Source: Peribacillus frigoritolerans_B (lineage in GTDB: Bacteria > Bacillota > Bacilli > Bacillales > DSM-1321). Taken from it: a stretch of 64,000 bases of DNA. Shown piece by piece: positions 17,431 through 26,357 of the stretch (position 1 is the first letter of the stretch; every line of letters begins with the position of its first letter). The translations under genes were made by a program, and so were the position numbers. The stretch lies in contig NZ_JBIWES010000011.1 of assembly GCF_044762665.1 (NCBI RefSeq), forward strand, positions 135,037 to 199,036. Reading direction: 5' to 3'. A model generated the notes under the pieces. The model ran no database searches and was not told the origin of the DNA. It saw nothing but the letters and a program-made list of their open reading frames with translations.

Positions 17431-19107
17431 ATGAACACGATTACAAACAAGGTTACACGCTATAGAGGCACCGATTTGAATACGAAGGGTTGGCAACAAG
17501 AGGCAGTGCTTAGAATGCTGATGAATAATTTGGATCCTGAAGTCGCCGAACGTCCAGAAGATTTGGTGGTATACGGAGGGATTGGGAAAGCAGCACGTAA
17601 CTGGGAATGCTTTGATGCAATCGTCAAATCACTAAAAGAGCTTGAAGAAGATGAAACATTACTTGTCCAATCAGGGAAACCGGTGGCAATTTTTAAAACG
17701 CATACGGATGCACCCCGTGTCCTGATTGCCAATTCAAATATCGTCCCGGCATATGCGAACTGGGAAACATTCCATGAACTTGATAAAAAGGGATTGATGA
17801 TGTATGGGCAAATGACAGCCGGCAGCTGGATATATATTGGTTCTCAAGGAATTGTACAGGGTACTTACGAGACATTTGCCGAGCTTGCTAAACAACATTT
17901 CAATAACTCGTTGAAAGGCACAATCACTCTTACTGCAGGTCTAGGAGGCATGGGTGGGGCACAGCCACTGGCAGTTACAATGAACGGTGGGGTCTGTATC
18001 GGAATCGATGTTGATGAAACAAGAATTGACCGGAGAATCGAGACTCGTTATACCGATGTGAAAACGGATTCTTTGGATGAAGCCATTCGTTTAGCCAAAG
18101 AAGCTAAACTTGCAGGAAAAGCATTATCGATTGGTTTGATTGGGAATGCTTCAGATATTCTTCCAGAAATGATTGCAAGGAACTTCATTCCGGATGTCTT
18201 GACGGATCAGACTTCCGCCCATGATCCGCTTAACGGATATACACCTTCAGGTATGTCAATGGTGGAGGCGGCAGAATTAAGGAATTCGAATCCGGAAGAG
18301 TATATTAAACTCTCTAAAGCTTCAATGGCCAAACATGTAAGAGCAATGCTTGAAATGATGGAAAAAGGAGCCGTGACGTTTGATTATGGCAATAATATCC
18401 GTCAAGTTGCGAAAGATGAAGGTGTAGAAAATGCTTTTGACTTCCCTGGCTTCGTTCCAGCATATATCCGCCCGCAATTTTGTGAAGGAAAAGGTCCATT
18501 CCGCTGGGTAGCTTTATCTGGTGATCCTGAAGACATTTATAAAACAGACCAAGCCATTTTACGTGAATTCGCTGATAATGAGCATTTATGTAACTGGATA
18601 AGAATGGCTCAAGATAAAATCCAGTTCCAAGGTCTTCCTTCCCGCATTTGCTGGCTGGGTTATGGGGAGCGCGCCCGTTTTGGTAAAATCCTTAATGATA
18701 TGGTTGCAAGCGGTGAATTGAAGGCCCCGATAGTGATTGGACGTGACCATTTGGATTCTGGATCTGTCGCTTCGCCAAATCGTGAAACGGAAGCCATGAA
18801 GGATGGTTCGGATGTAGTGGCTGACTGGCCGATCTTAAATGCAATGGTGAATGCAGTGGGCGGCGCAACCTGGGTATCCGTACATCATGGCGGTGGCGTA
18901 GGAATGGGATACTCAATGCATGCTGGCGTTGTAATTGTGGCAGACGGCACCGAAGAAGCAGCAGCCAGGATTGAGCGAGTGCTGACAACGGACCCTGGGA
19001 TGGGCGTTGTGCGCCATGTTGATGCAGGATATGAACTTGCAGAGGAAACAGCCCGTGAAAGAGGTATTAATATCCCAATGCTTGATAAAGGAATTGATAA
19101 ACAATGA
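17431..19107 (+). CDS. hutU: Urocanate hydratase (urocanase)
   Basis: Cytoplasmic NAD-dependent enzyme that hydrates urocanate to 4-imidazolone-5-propionate, the second step of histidine catabolism. At 558 residues it has the family's usual length. YGGIGKAARNWE near residue 48, GLGGMGGAQPLAVTMNGGV near 170 (NAD-binding glycine-rich loop), IGLIGNASDILP near 236, and WLGYGERARFG followed by GRDHLDSGSVASPNRETE near 430 are all intact. An AAGGGGG site precedes the ATG. hutI overlaps its end by 4 bases. In B. subtilis hutH lies directly upstream; here the upstream neighbour is a decayed IS, so the first enzyme must be encoded elsewhere. Confidence 0.97.
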   Translation: MNTITNKVTRYRGTDLNTKGWQQEAVLRMLMNNLDPEVAERPEDLVVYGGIGKAARNWECFDAIVKSLKELEEDETLLVQSGKPVAIFKTHTDAPRVLIANSNIVPAYANWETFHELDKKGLMMYGQMTAGSWIYIGSQGIVQGTYETFAELAKQHFNNSLKGTITLTAGLGGMGGAQPLAVTMNGGVCIGIDVDETRIDRRIETRYTDVKTDSLDEAIRLAKEAKLAGKALSIGLIGNASDILPEMIARNFIPDVLTDQTSAHDPLNGYTPSGMSMVEAAELRNSNPEEYIKLSKASMAKHVRAMLEMMEKGAVTFDYGNNIRQVAKDEGVENAFDFPGFVPAYIRPQFCEGKGPFRWVALSGDPEDIYKTDQAILREFADNEHLCNWIRMAQDKIQFQGLPSRICWLGYGERARFGKILNDMVASGELKAPIVIGRDHLDSGSVASPNRETEAMKDGSDVVADWPILNAMVNAVGGATWVSVHHGGGVGMGYSMHAGVVIVADGTEEAAARIERVLTTDPGMGVVRHVDAGYELAEETARERGINIPMLDKGIDKQ

Positions 19108-20402
19108 CAAAGCCGATTTGGATAAAACATGCCACTCAACTTGCTACCCTTACCTCTGAAAGGAAAGGCCCGCGTTCCAAAGAGGGAATGTCAGAGCTTG
19201 GTTTGATAGAGGATGGAAGTATATGGATGGAATCTGGGTTGATCCAAGCTGTCGGGACAACCAAGGAATTGGAAAAACTCTATGCTGATAGAATGCATGA
19301 AGCTGAAGTTTTCGATGCTTCTGGCCATTTGGTGACACCAGGGCTTGTTGATCCCCATACGCATGTTGTATATGGTGGAAGCCGTGAGCGTGAATTCGAA
19401 ATGCGTCTAGAAGGTGCAACATATATGGACATCATGAACGCAGGTGGGGGCATTCATGCAACCACCCGCATGACAAGGGAAGCAAGTGAAGAAGAGTTGA
19501 TGGAACAAACCATCCGACGCCTTGATTCGTTTCTCGCTCATGGCGTGACTACAGTAGAAGGTAAAAGCGGTTACGGAATGAATTTGGAAACCGAATTGAA
19601 GCAGTTGCGGGTGATGAAGAAGTTACAGGAAGAACATCCGATTGATCTAGTTCCTACTTTTATGGGAGCACATGCGGTTCCAAAGGATTATAAAGGCCGT
19701 GAGGATGAATTTGTCGATCATCTGATTAATGATATGCTTCCAATCGTCGCTGAAGAAAAGCTTGCTGAATTCAATGATGTTTTTTGTGAAAAAGGGGTTT
19801 TTACCCCTGAACAATCAGAGCGGATTTTAAAGGCGGGGAAAAAGTACGGCTTGATCCCTAAAATACATGCTGATGAAATTGAGCCTTACGGGGGAGCGGA
19901 ACTTGCCTCCAAAATAGGGGCTATATCAGCTGAGCATTTATTAAAGGCTTCCGAAGAGGGAATTCAAGCCATGGCTAAGTCAGGAACCATTGCCTGCTTG
20001 CTTCCAGCCACAGCTTTGTATTTAAGAGAAGATGCCGCCCCAGGACGCCGAATGGTTGATGAAGGTGTAGCTGTTGCCATTTCGACCGATTGCAATCCCG
20101 GATCCTCACCGACGACTTCCATGCCGCTTGTCATGAACCTGGCATGCATCTCGATGCGGCTGACCCCTGCTGAAGCGCTTACCGCGGCAACATACAATGC
20201 TGCTTGTGCAATCAACAGACAAGAAAAGGTAGGCTCGCTTGAAGTGGGAAAACAAGCGGATGTCGTTTTATGGAATGTAGAAAACTATCAGGAATTGCAG
20301 TATTTATTTGGGGTTAACCATGTTAAGACTGTATGGAAAAATGGTGTGCAAGTTGTGAATGATAAAGTGAAGTCTGATTCCAAAAGCCTGACTGGCCTTT
20401 AA
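19104..20402 (+). CDS. hutI: Imidazolonepropionase
   Basis: Amidohydrolase-superfamily enzyme that opens the imidazolone ring to give N-formimino-L-glutamate, the third step of histidine catabolism, in the cytoplasm. It has 432 residues, near the family length. The metal site is visible: DPHTHVVYGGSREREFEMR near residue 81, PKIHADEIEPYGGAELA near 254 and ISTDCNPGSSPT near 330. The ATG overlaps the hutU stop (ATGA), indicating translational coupling. The product is the substrate of HutG, whose gene is 42 kb away at the end of the window. Confidence 0.97.
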   Translation: MTKPIWIKHATQLATLTSERKGPRSKEGMSELGLIEDGSIWMESGLIQAVGTTKELEKLYADRMHEAEVFDASGHLVTPGLVDPHTHVVYGGSREREFEMRLEGATYMDIMNAGGGIHATTRMTREASEEELMEQTIRRLDSFLAHGVTTVEGKSGYGMNLETELKQLRVMKKLQEEHPIDLVPTFMGAHAVPKDYKGREDEFVDHLINDMLPIVAEEKLAEFNDVFCEKGVFTPEQSERILKAGKKYGLIPKIHADEIEPYGGAELASKIGAISAEHLLKASEEGIQAMAKSGTIACLLPATALYLREDAAPGRRMVDEGVAVAISTDCNPGSSPTTSMPLVMNLACISMRLTPAEALTAATYNAACAINRQEKVGSLEVGKQADVVLWNVENYQELQYLFGVNHVKTVWKNGVQVVNDKVKSDSKSLTGL

Positions 20403-20428
20403 AAATCAGTAATCTCAATCAATGTCCA

Positions 20429-20530
20429 CCCATTCCATCCGCTGAAAAATTCAGGGGATGTAATGGGCTTTTGGAAGTATTAGCAAATGTAATGGTGCCC
20501 AATCGTAGGATGGTGGTTTATCATCCTACC
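20429..20530 (+). terminator. Two hairpins after hutI
   Basis: A CCCATTCCATCC/GGATGTAATGGG stem (20429-20467) is followed by CTTTT, and a second perfect GTAGGATG/CATCCTAC stem (20505-20529) is followed by CACTTTT. Both T tails are weak, so termination after hutI may be partial. Confidence 0.5.
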
Positions 20531-20618
20531 ACTTTTCAGCGTTAAACACTTTACTGCTTTACAGTGAAATTAAATGAAAGTGTTTTAAGGAATAAATCTT
20601 CCATGTGGAGGGAATTTT

Positions 20619-20771
20619 ATGTGGATAATCACTATCCATTCGAAAAATGGCATAAAAATGTTTGAGTTTAGCACTGAAAAAGAAGCACGGGATAAATTCG
20701 AGGTAATGGAAGGGTGTAAAATCCTTAGTGAAGTCATTTATTTCAATGATTTATGGTTAGTTGAATCTTAA
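20619..20771 (+). CDS. Small conserved-looking protein of 50 residues
   Basis: A short gene with a strong GGAGGG site 6-7 bases before its ATG. The product begins MWIITIHSKNGIKMFEF and ends with the acidic/aromatic VIYFNDLWLVES. It is soluble, with a mixed alpha/beta pattern (TEKEARDKFEVMEGC as a helix). I recall similar anonymous small proteins in Bacillus but no function. It lies between hutI and the following MFS gene in the same orientation. Confidence 0.65.
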   Translation: MWIITIHSKNGIKMFEFSTEKEARDKFEVMEGCKILSEVIYFNDLWLVES

Positions 20772-20828
20772 AATTAAGCGGATGGATTATAATTTAAATA
20801 GAGATTAAAATGTAGATTGAATTGATAT

Positions 20829-20900
20829 AAATTATAAAAAGGTTATTATTTTATAATATTCATAGCTGTTTTTCATTATCGTATTAGTCCTAATGAAAAA
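20829..20900 (+). promoter_or_regulatory. Operator candidates upstream of the MFS/ammonia-lyase-like pair
   Basis: The 28-base AT-rich element shared with hutU is at 20829-20856. A second, perfect inverted repeat TTTTTCATTA-N12-TAATGAAAAA is at 20869-20900. They lie about 170-240 bases before the TTG start of the MFS gene. Confidence 0.45.
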
Positions 20901-21070
20901 TAACTTAAGTTCAAAATTACAAACGTGCATGTTTGGTAAGGTCAGTAAAATATTATTTTGTGAATACTGAAATCTGTTTTATTTAATTTCTGCCTGACTA
21001 ACAGAGAGTTATAGTTTTAGTGTTTTTTTGAATCAATATATCTGATGAATCAAAATATGGAGGGGATTCC

Positions 21071-22456
21071 TTGAACGAACAAAAATTCACTATTGACGAT
21101 GCCCCATTTAATAGGTTTCATTTTCGGATTGCAGGACTTACATTCGGCTCCAGCTTTTGTGATGGTTATTCTCTAGGGATCATTGCGATGGCCCTGACAG
21201 TATTCGGGCCTCAAATGAATATGAATTCATTGTGGACAGGGCTGATCGGGAGCTCTGCTTTAATCGGTCTGTTTGCGGGATCTTTAATACTTGGCAGACT
21301 TTCTGACCGTGTAGGTAGACAGAAAATCTTTCTTGTAAACTTTTTACTTATCACGGTAGCTACTATTTTACAATTTTTTGTTAGCAGCCCAGAAGAGCTT
21401 TTTATTTTACGGTTGCTGATTGGATTTGGACTTGGAGGAGATTACGCTGTCGGTACGACTTTGCTTGCCGAGTTTTCACCAAAAAAGTATCGCTCCTCGC
21501 TCCTAGCGTCTATAAACGTAGTATGGACGCTTGGATATGTTGCATCAAACTTTGTTGGTCATTACCTGGGTCAGGTTGGTTCAGACTCATGGCGTTGGAT
21601 GCTTGTCAGCGCTGCCATTCCGGCTATAGTGGTTTTAATCTTGAGAATAGGAACGCCTGAATCACCAAGGTGGCTTGTCAGCATGGGGCGTGTCGAAGAA
21701 GCTCGCCAAATTGTAAAAAAACACCTTGGATCGAACGTTGAAATGGGAGAAATGGCGGCTGGCGCAGAAAATCAAAAGACTCTGGGATTCCGTGGGCTTT
21801 TCAGTAAAAGGCTTCGTAAGCGTTTGGCTTTTGGTGGAATATTCAAATTAACTCTTGTTATTCCGTACTTTGCAATTTACACTTTCCTGCCTTCCATACT
21901 TAGTACAATGGGTTTTGAACAAAACTTTTTTGCCGATACAATGTTAAATCTATTTTTGCTTGTTGGGGCAATTATTGGTCTTTGGCTGCTTGCAAAATTT
22001 TCTCGTAGAGGATTTACCATCGGGGCTTTCACGATCCTTACTATTTCATTGTTCTCACTCAGCTTCTTACACAATGGTTCTCAATTCTTAATGTTGTTGG
22101 CATTCTTGATCTTTACTTTTTTCATGTCAGCAGCATCGAACCTAACATTAGTATACCCAGCAGAGCTTTTTCCAACTGAGATACGTGGCTCGGGAATAGG
22201 TATGGTTACGGCAATTAGTCGGATCGGTTCGGCAATTGGAACATTTCTGCTGCCTGTTTCTTTAAGCTCATTTGGATTAAGTGCCTCAATGGCAGGAATG
22301 GCAGCCATTCTGCTGGTCGGCTTGATCGTATCGATCGCTTGGGCACCAGAAACGAAGAATCTTTCATTACATGAAGCAAGTGACCCTTTGCTAGAAGCGG
22401 AGAATTCTCTGAAGGGAACTGCTATTCCCTTTACAGAAAATGAAAAAATAACATAA
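21071..22456 (+). CDS. MFS carrier of the sugar/aromatic-acid porter type
   Basis: A 461-residue, 12-helix transporter. GRLSDRVGRQKIFLV between helices 2 and 3, LLIGFGLGGDYAVGTTLLAEF in helix 4 and the ESPRWLVSMGRVEEAR loop after helix 6 place it with the NiaP/sugar porter and aromatic-acid groups. The start is a TTG preceded by GGAGGGG. It is followed after 82 bases by the ammonia-lyase-like gene, so it may import that protein's substrate, plausibly histidine, urocanate or an aromatic acid. Specificity cannot be read from sequence. Confidence 0.8.
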   Translation: MNEQKFTIDDAPFNRFHFRIAGLTFGSSFCDGYSLGIIAMALTVFGPQMNMNSLWTGLIGSSALIGLFAGSLILGRLSDRVGRQKIFLVNFLLITVATILQFFVSSPEELFILRLLIGFGLGGDYAVGTTLLAEFSPKKYRSSLLASINVVWTLGYVASNFVGHYLGQVGSDSWRWMLVSAAIPAIVVLILRIGTPESPRWLVSMGRVEEARQIVKKHLGSNVEMGEMAAGAENQKTLGFRGLFSKRLRKRLAFGGIFKLTLVIPYFAIYTFLPSILSTMGFEQNFFADTMLNLFLLVGAIIGLWLLAKFSRRGFTIGAFTILTISLFSLSFLHNGSQFLMLLAFLIFTFFMSAASNLTLVYPAELFPTEIRGSGIGMVTAISRIGSAIGTFLLPVSLSSFGLSASMAGMAAILLVGLIVSIAWAPETKNLSLHEASDPLLEAENSLKGTAIPFTENEKIT

Positions 22457-22538
22457 GATTAACTTCCAGCAAATAAATGAGAAGGACCAAAACTTTTTTC
22501 TCCTTCCTGATAAGTCATATGAGAGGAGATGTATAAGG

Positions 22539-24098
22539 GTGACAACTACCGATTGTTTACAACCGAAGGATATTAAAGAGGTTGTACTAGGTGATGGTGC
22601 AATCTCGATCGAAGAGGTAATTGCGGTTGCAAGATATGGGGCGATGGTTTCCTTTACACAAACATATTGTGATAGGGTGGATAAATCACGTAGCTTAATA
22701 GACAAGTTTTTAGATGAAAATCGATTGATTTACGGTGTAACTACGGGTTTTGGCAGTAATATGACGGAGGTGATTTCTCCACAGGACGCAGAAACCCTTC
22801 AACGTAATATTGTTCGTTCACATGCCGTTTCTGTTGGGGAAACTCTTGAAAAAGAAGTCGTAAGGGCCATTCAATTGATGATACTAGTGAATTTAGGCCA
22901 AGGATATTCAGGAGTTCGTTTACAAGTATTAAATCTAATTGCTTCACTATTAAATCACGATATCATTCCGTTTGTTCCAGGTGATGGGTCAGTGGGGTAT
23001 CTTTCTCCTGAAGCTCACATGGCCCTAGTGGTGATTGGTGAGGGGAAGGCATGGTATAAAGATGACCTCATACCTGGCATGGAAGCTTTAGAGAAAGCGG
23101 GATTAGCACCTGTTACGTTGGGTGCCAAAGAAGGATTGGCACTTACAAGCGGGACTACTTCCGTCACTGCGATGGCTGTCCTGGCTTTATACAATAGCAT
23201 GCAGGCGGCTAAAACCGCGGACATTACGGGAGCTATGTCCTTAGAAGTGCTAAAAGGTACAATAAAAGCATTTGATCCCCGTCCCCACGCATTGAAAAAA
23301 CATGAGGAACAGGCTAAGACAGCCAGAAATGTATCAAGGGTTCTTGAAGGCAGCCAAATCATTGATACATACAAGGAATATAGACTACAAGATGCACTTA
23401 GCTTACGATGCATTCCACAAGTACATGGAGCCATAAAAAGAGTATTGAAAGACGCTGCTGTATCAATCGAGAATGAAATGAACTCAGTGAGTGACAATCC
23501 TCTGATTTTTCCGGAAGAGGAAGATGGAATAGGCCTGATGGCTGGGAATTTTGATGGTTCATTTGTTGGGATTTATGCAGATGCGATATCCATAGCGTTA
23601 GCAAACTTAGCAAAAATAACAGAACGCAGAATAGATCGCCTTGTAAACCATTACCTTAGTGAATTACCTAATTTCTTAGTGGTCAATCCAGGTTTAAATA
23701 GTGGCTACATGATTCCACAATATACAGCTGCCGGGCTATTAAATGAAATCAGGGTGCTCTCGCATCCAGCCACAATAGACAATATCCCTACATGTGCAAA
23801 TCAAGAAGATGTGATAAGCTTTGCCTATTTTGCTTCGAGGAAAGCATATCGGATTTCGAAGAAACTTGAATATATTTTAGCCATCGAACTGATGACGGCA
23901 ACGCAAGCAATGGATTTTCATCTACCTTTGAAACCGTCACCGGTTACGGAGGGGGTGTATCATTTAGTTCGGAGTGAAGTCCCGATGGTTGGAGAAGATC
24001 GCTTTTTTCATCCTGACATTGAAGCGATTTATAGGCAAATTCATGAAGGGGAAATAGTGAAGCACGTTGAAATGGCGATCGGGAAAATAGAGTTCTAA
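22539..24098 (+). CDS. Aromatic amino acid ammonia-lyase homologue lacking the MIO-forming triad
   Basis: A 519-residue member of the histidine/phenylalanine ammonia-lyase fold; B. subtilis HutH is 508. Scaffold motifs are clear: IYGVTTGFG (64-72), QRNIVRSHA (88-96), LGQGYSGVRLQ (119-129), LRCIPQVHGA (289-298), SDNPLIF (318-324), GNFDG (336-340) and CANQED. The canonical GS[LV]GASGDLAP segment instead reads GSVG-YLSP (150-157), so Ala-Ser-Gly, which cyclises to the MIO cofactor, is deleted. The Asn of LALINGT is Ser (LALTSGT, 201-206) and the Tyr of QDAYSLR is Leu287. MIO-dependent deamination is therefore unlikely. The start is a GTG. Neighbours are an MFS carrier upstream and a sarcosine-oxidase-like flavoenzyme downstream. 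It should not be called hutH without activity data. Confidence 0.85.
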   Translation: MTTTDCLQPKDIKEVVLGDGAISIEEVIAVARYGAMVSFTQTYCDRVDKSRSLIDKFLDENRLIYGVTTGFGSNMTEVISPQDAETLQRNIVRSHAVSVGETLEKEVVRAIQLMILVNLGQGYSGVRLQVLNLIASLLNHDIIPFVPGDGSVGYLSPEAHMALVVIGEGKAWYKDDLIPGMEALEKAGLAPVTLGAKEGLALTSGTTSVTAMAVLALYNSMQAAKTADITGAMSLEVLKGTIKAFDPRPHALKKHEEQAKTARNVSRVLEGSQIIDTYKEYRLQDALSLRCIPQVHGAIKRVLKDAAVSIENEMNSVSDNPLIFPEEEDGIGLMAGNFDGSFVGIYADAISIALANLAKITERRIDRLVNHYLSELPNFLVVNPGLNSGYMIPQYTAAGLLNEIRVLSHPATIDNIPTCANQEDVISFAYFASRKAYRISKKLEYILAIELMTATQAMDFHLPLKPSPVTEGVYHLVRSEVPMVGEDRFFHPDIEAIYRQIHEGEIVKHVEMAIGKIEF

Positions 24099-24106
24099 AA
24101 CCAGGT

Positions 24107-24154
24107 GGAAGCTGTTTTACTTTATTTTATAAGGTAAAATGGCTTCCTTTTTTT
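24107..24154 (+). terminator. Terminator after the ammonia-lyase-like gene
   Basis: GGAAGC-GTTTTAC pairs with GTAAAA-GGCTTCC, then seven T. It separates this gene from the flavoenzyme that follows. Confidence 0.85.
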
Positions 24155-24191
24155 AAAATGAAGGATCATATTTAAAAGAGGAGGATGTAAG

Positions 24192-25316
24192 ATGCACTAT
24201 GATGTAATTGTTATTGGAGCTGGATCTATGGGAATGTCTTCAGGTTACTATCTATCAAAGAATGGACAAAAAGTATTATTATTGGATTCCTTTGCTCCTC
24301 CTCATAATAAGGGCAGCCATCACGGGGAAACAAGAATTATTAGGCATGCTTATGGTGAAGGCAGGGAGTATATTTCTTTGGCACTTAAATCCCAAAAGCT
24401 TTGGGGTGAATTGGAAAGAAATTCGGGACAACAATTATTTCTCCCAACGGGGGTCCTGAATGCTGGAAGCCAAAATTCCACTTTCATTAAACAAGTGATA
24501 GCAGGTTCAAAGGAATATGGTTTACCTATGAAAATATTGGATTACCATGAAATTCATGATAGGTGGCCAGGGATGACACTGCCAGAAGACTACATTGGGT
24601 GCTATGAATCGACTTCGGGCGTGTTGAAAAGTGAAGAGTGCTTAAGGGCGTATCAACAACTTACGAAATCCCATGGTGCCGACATCATTGTAAACAGTGA
24701 AGTAAGGAAGATAGTTGCTCATAGCAATGGGGTCACGATTAAAACGGATGAAGAGATATTCCACTCAGAATCTTTAGTGGTTGCAGTTGGGGCGTGGGCA
24801 CCGAAAATATTGGCGATGTTAGATTTAAATCTGCCGCTGGAACCCATCAGAAAAACATTTGCCTGGTTTCATGCAAATGAGAAATTATATAATCATAATG
24901 ATTTTCCGGCTTTTACTTTTGATACTTCAGATGGTACTTACTATGGCTTTCCTAGTATAAATGGTTCTGGACTGAAAATAGGGAGACATGATGGAGGAAA
25001 ACGGATAAATCCTGATGGCTGTATTGAAGGTTTTGGTGAATTGGATGAAGATGAGGGAGATTTAATGAGGTTTTTAGGGCAATATATGCCTGCTGATCAA
25101 AAAATGAAATATGGGAAAACTTGCATCTACACCATGACCCCTGATGAGCATTTTATAGTGGATAAACATCCTTATTATCCACATATTGCTATAGCAGCAG
25201 GTTTCTCTGGACACGGGTTTAAATTCAGCAGTGTCATGGGAGAAATTTTGAGTGACTTGATTATCTCCGGTACGAGCAAGGAAGATATTTCATTGTTTTC
25301 AATTAACCGATTTTGA
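24192..25316 (+). CDS. soxA: Monomeric sarcosine oxidase / N-methyl amino acid oxidase
   Basis: A 374-residue cytoplasmic flavoenzyme of the DAO fold that oxidises N-methyl or cyclic secondary amino acids, giving H2O2 and formaldehyde or an imine. The Rossmann motif VIGAGSMGMSSGYYL is near residue 7 and SHHGETRIIRHAYGE near 42. The KTCIYTMTPDEHFIVD segment near 311 carries the cysteine that binds FAD covalently in monomeric sarcosine oxidase. GFSGHGFKFSSVMGEIL near 338 is the closing FAD contact. AGGAGG precedes the ATG. Sarcosine, N-methyltryptophan (SolA) or pipecolate-type substrates are all possible. It has its own terminator on both sides. Confidence 0.85.
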   Translation: MHYDVIVIGAGSMGMSSGYYLSKNGQKVLLLDSFAPPHNKGSHHGETRIIRHAYGEGREYISLALKSQKLWGELERNSGQQLFLPTGVLNAGSQNSTFIKQVIAGSKEYGLPMKILDYHEIHDRWPGMTLPEDYIGCYESTSGVLKSEECLRAYQQLTKSHGADIIVNSEVRKIVAHSNGVTIKTDEEIFHSESLVVAVGAWAPKILAMLDLNLPLEPIRKTFAWFHANEKLYNHNDFPAFTFDTSDGTYYGFPSINGSGLKIGRHDGGKRINPDGCIEGFGELDEDEGDLMRFLGQYMPADQKMKYGKTCIYTMTPDEHFIVDKHPYYPHIAIAAGFSGHGFKFSSVMGEILSDLIISGTSKEDISLFSINRF

Positions 25317-25350
25317 ATTAATATACTCCAAACTTTAAGCTGTAATCATG

Positions 25351-25387
25351 GCCGTTGCTTCCTTTCAAAGGAAACAACGGCTTTTTT
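25351..25387 (+). terminator. Terminator after the sarcosine oxidase gene
   Basis: GCCGTTG-TTCCTTT pairs with AAAGGAA-CAACGGC, then six T. Confidence 0.9.
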
Positions 25388-25423
25388 GTATCAAACTGCA
25401 ATGTTAGGTTTTCTAACAAGATA

Positions 25424-25495
25424 TTGTCGAAATAATTAAAATATGCTAGAATTAGAATATTCCGAAATATGAAACTATAATACCGAATTTCGGAA
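25424..25495 (+). promoter_or_regulatory. Promoter and overlapping operator of the 5-oxoprolinase operon
   Basis: TTGTCG (25424-25429), a 17-base spacer and TAGAAT (25447-25452) form a SigA promoter with a start near 25459. Directly on it lies an inverted repeat TTCCGAAAT-N18-ATTTCGGAA (25460-25495), whose right part contains the palindrome CCGAA-T-TTCGG. This looks like a repressor site. In B. subtilis the homologous operon is controlled by the IclR protein KipR and by TnrA; a KipR-like gene lies at 41239 in this window. Confidence 0.65.
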
Positions 25496-25570
25496 CTTAT
25501 ACATTTGAGTGATTGAAAGATCACTTACATATTATTTACTGAAATTTCCGTTATTAAAGGAGAGGGTAGT

Positions 25571-26329
25571 ATGAACACGGTTGATTTGAATTGTGATTTA
25601 GGGGAAAGTTTTGGTGCTTACCGGATTGGTAATGATCAAGAGATTTTAAATTATGTAACATCTGTCAATGTAGCTTGTGGATTCCACGCTGGTGATCCGA
25701 CAGTCATGAGAAAAACGGTTCAGCTTGCTTTGGGGAAAGATGTAAAAATCGGAGCCCACCCAGGTTTACAGGATTTAATAGGATTTGGCAGACGCAATAT
25801 GAATATTTCACCACAAGAAGCTTATGATATTGTCGTCTATCAAATTGGTGCATTAAATGGCTTTCTGCAAGCCGAAGGCGGAAGTATGCAGCATGTGAAA
25901 CCGCATGGGGCATTGTACAATATGGCCGCAAAGAACAAAGAGTTATCCATGGCCATTGCCGAAGCGGTATATAAAGTGAATCCCGAGCTTATCTTATTTG
26001 GTTTGTCGGGCAGTGAATTAATACGTGCCGGACAGGCTATCGGATTGCAAACCGGGAGTGAAGTATTTGCCGATCGTACCTACCAACATGATGGTTCATT
26101 GACTTCCCGATTGGAAAAGGATGCATTGATCGAAAACGATGATGATGCCGTTGCCCAAGTCATTCGCATGGTGAAGGAAGGGAAGGTACTGTCCCAACAA
26201 GGCTCAGATGTGGCTTTAAAAGCGGATACCATTTGTATTCACGGAGACGGGGCACATGCTTTATCCTTTGCACGGCATGTCAAGGAATCTTTGCAATTAT
26301 CTGAAATAACAGTCAAGTCCTTTTCTTGA
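25571..26329 (+). CDS. pxpA: 5-oxoprolinase subunit A (LamB/YcsF family)
   Basis: Subunit of the ATP-dependent bacterial 5-oxoprolinase PxpABC, which hydrolyses pyroglutamate to glutamate in the cytoplasm. It has 252 residues, as usual. DLNCDLGESFGAYRIGND at the N-terminus, VACGFHAGDP near 36, IGAHPGLQDLIGFGRR near 57 and VKPHGALYN near 103 are the LamB/YcsF blocks. ADRTYQHDGSLTSR near 174 and CIHGDGAHA near 223 complete the fold. AGGAGAGGG precedes the ATG. It is the first gene of an operon in the order ycsF-ycsG-ycsI-kipI-kipA of B. subtilis. Confidence 0.93.
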   Translation: MNTVDLNCDLGESFGAYRIGNDQEILNYVTSVNVACGFHAGDPTVMRKTVQLALGKDVKIGAHPGLQDLIGFGRRNMNISPQEAYDIVVYQIGALNGFLQAEGGSMQHVKPHGALYNMAAKNKELSMAIAEAVYKVNPELILFGLSGSELIRAGQAIGLQTGSEVFADRTYQHDGSLTSRLEKDALIENDDDAVAQVIRMVKEGKVLSQQGSDVALKADTICIHGDGAHALSFARHVKESLQLSEITVKSFS

Positions 26330-26357
26330 AAAAACTAAACTCAGGAGGCAGATTCCA

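Noticed and set aside
18692..19139. Long minus-strand frames within hutU
   Set aside because: Shadows of a well-conserved plus-strand gene.
23015..23497. 160-codon minus-strand frame in the ammonia-lyase-like gene
   Set aside because: Antisense shadow; the plus frame shows family motifs throughout.
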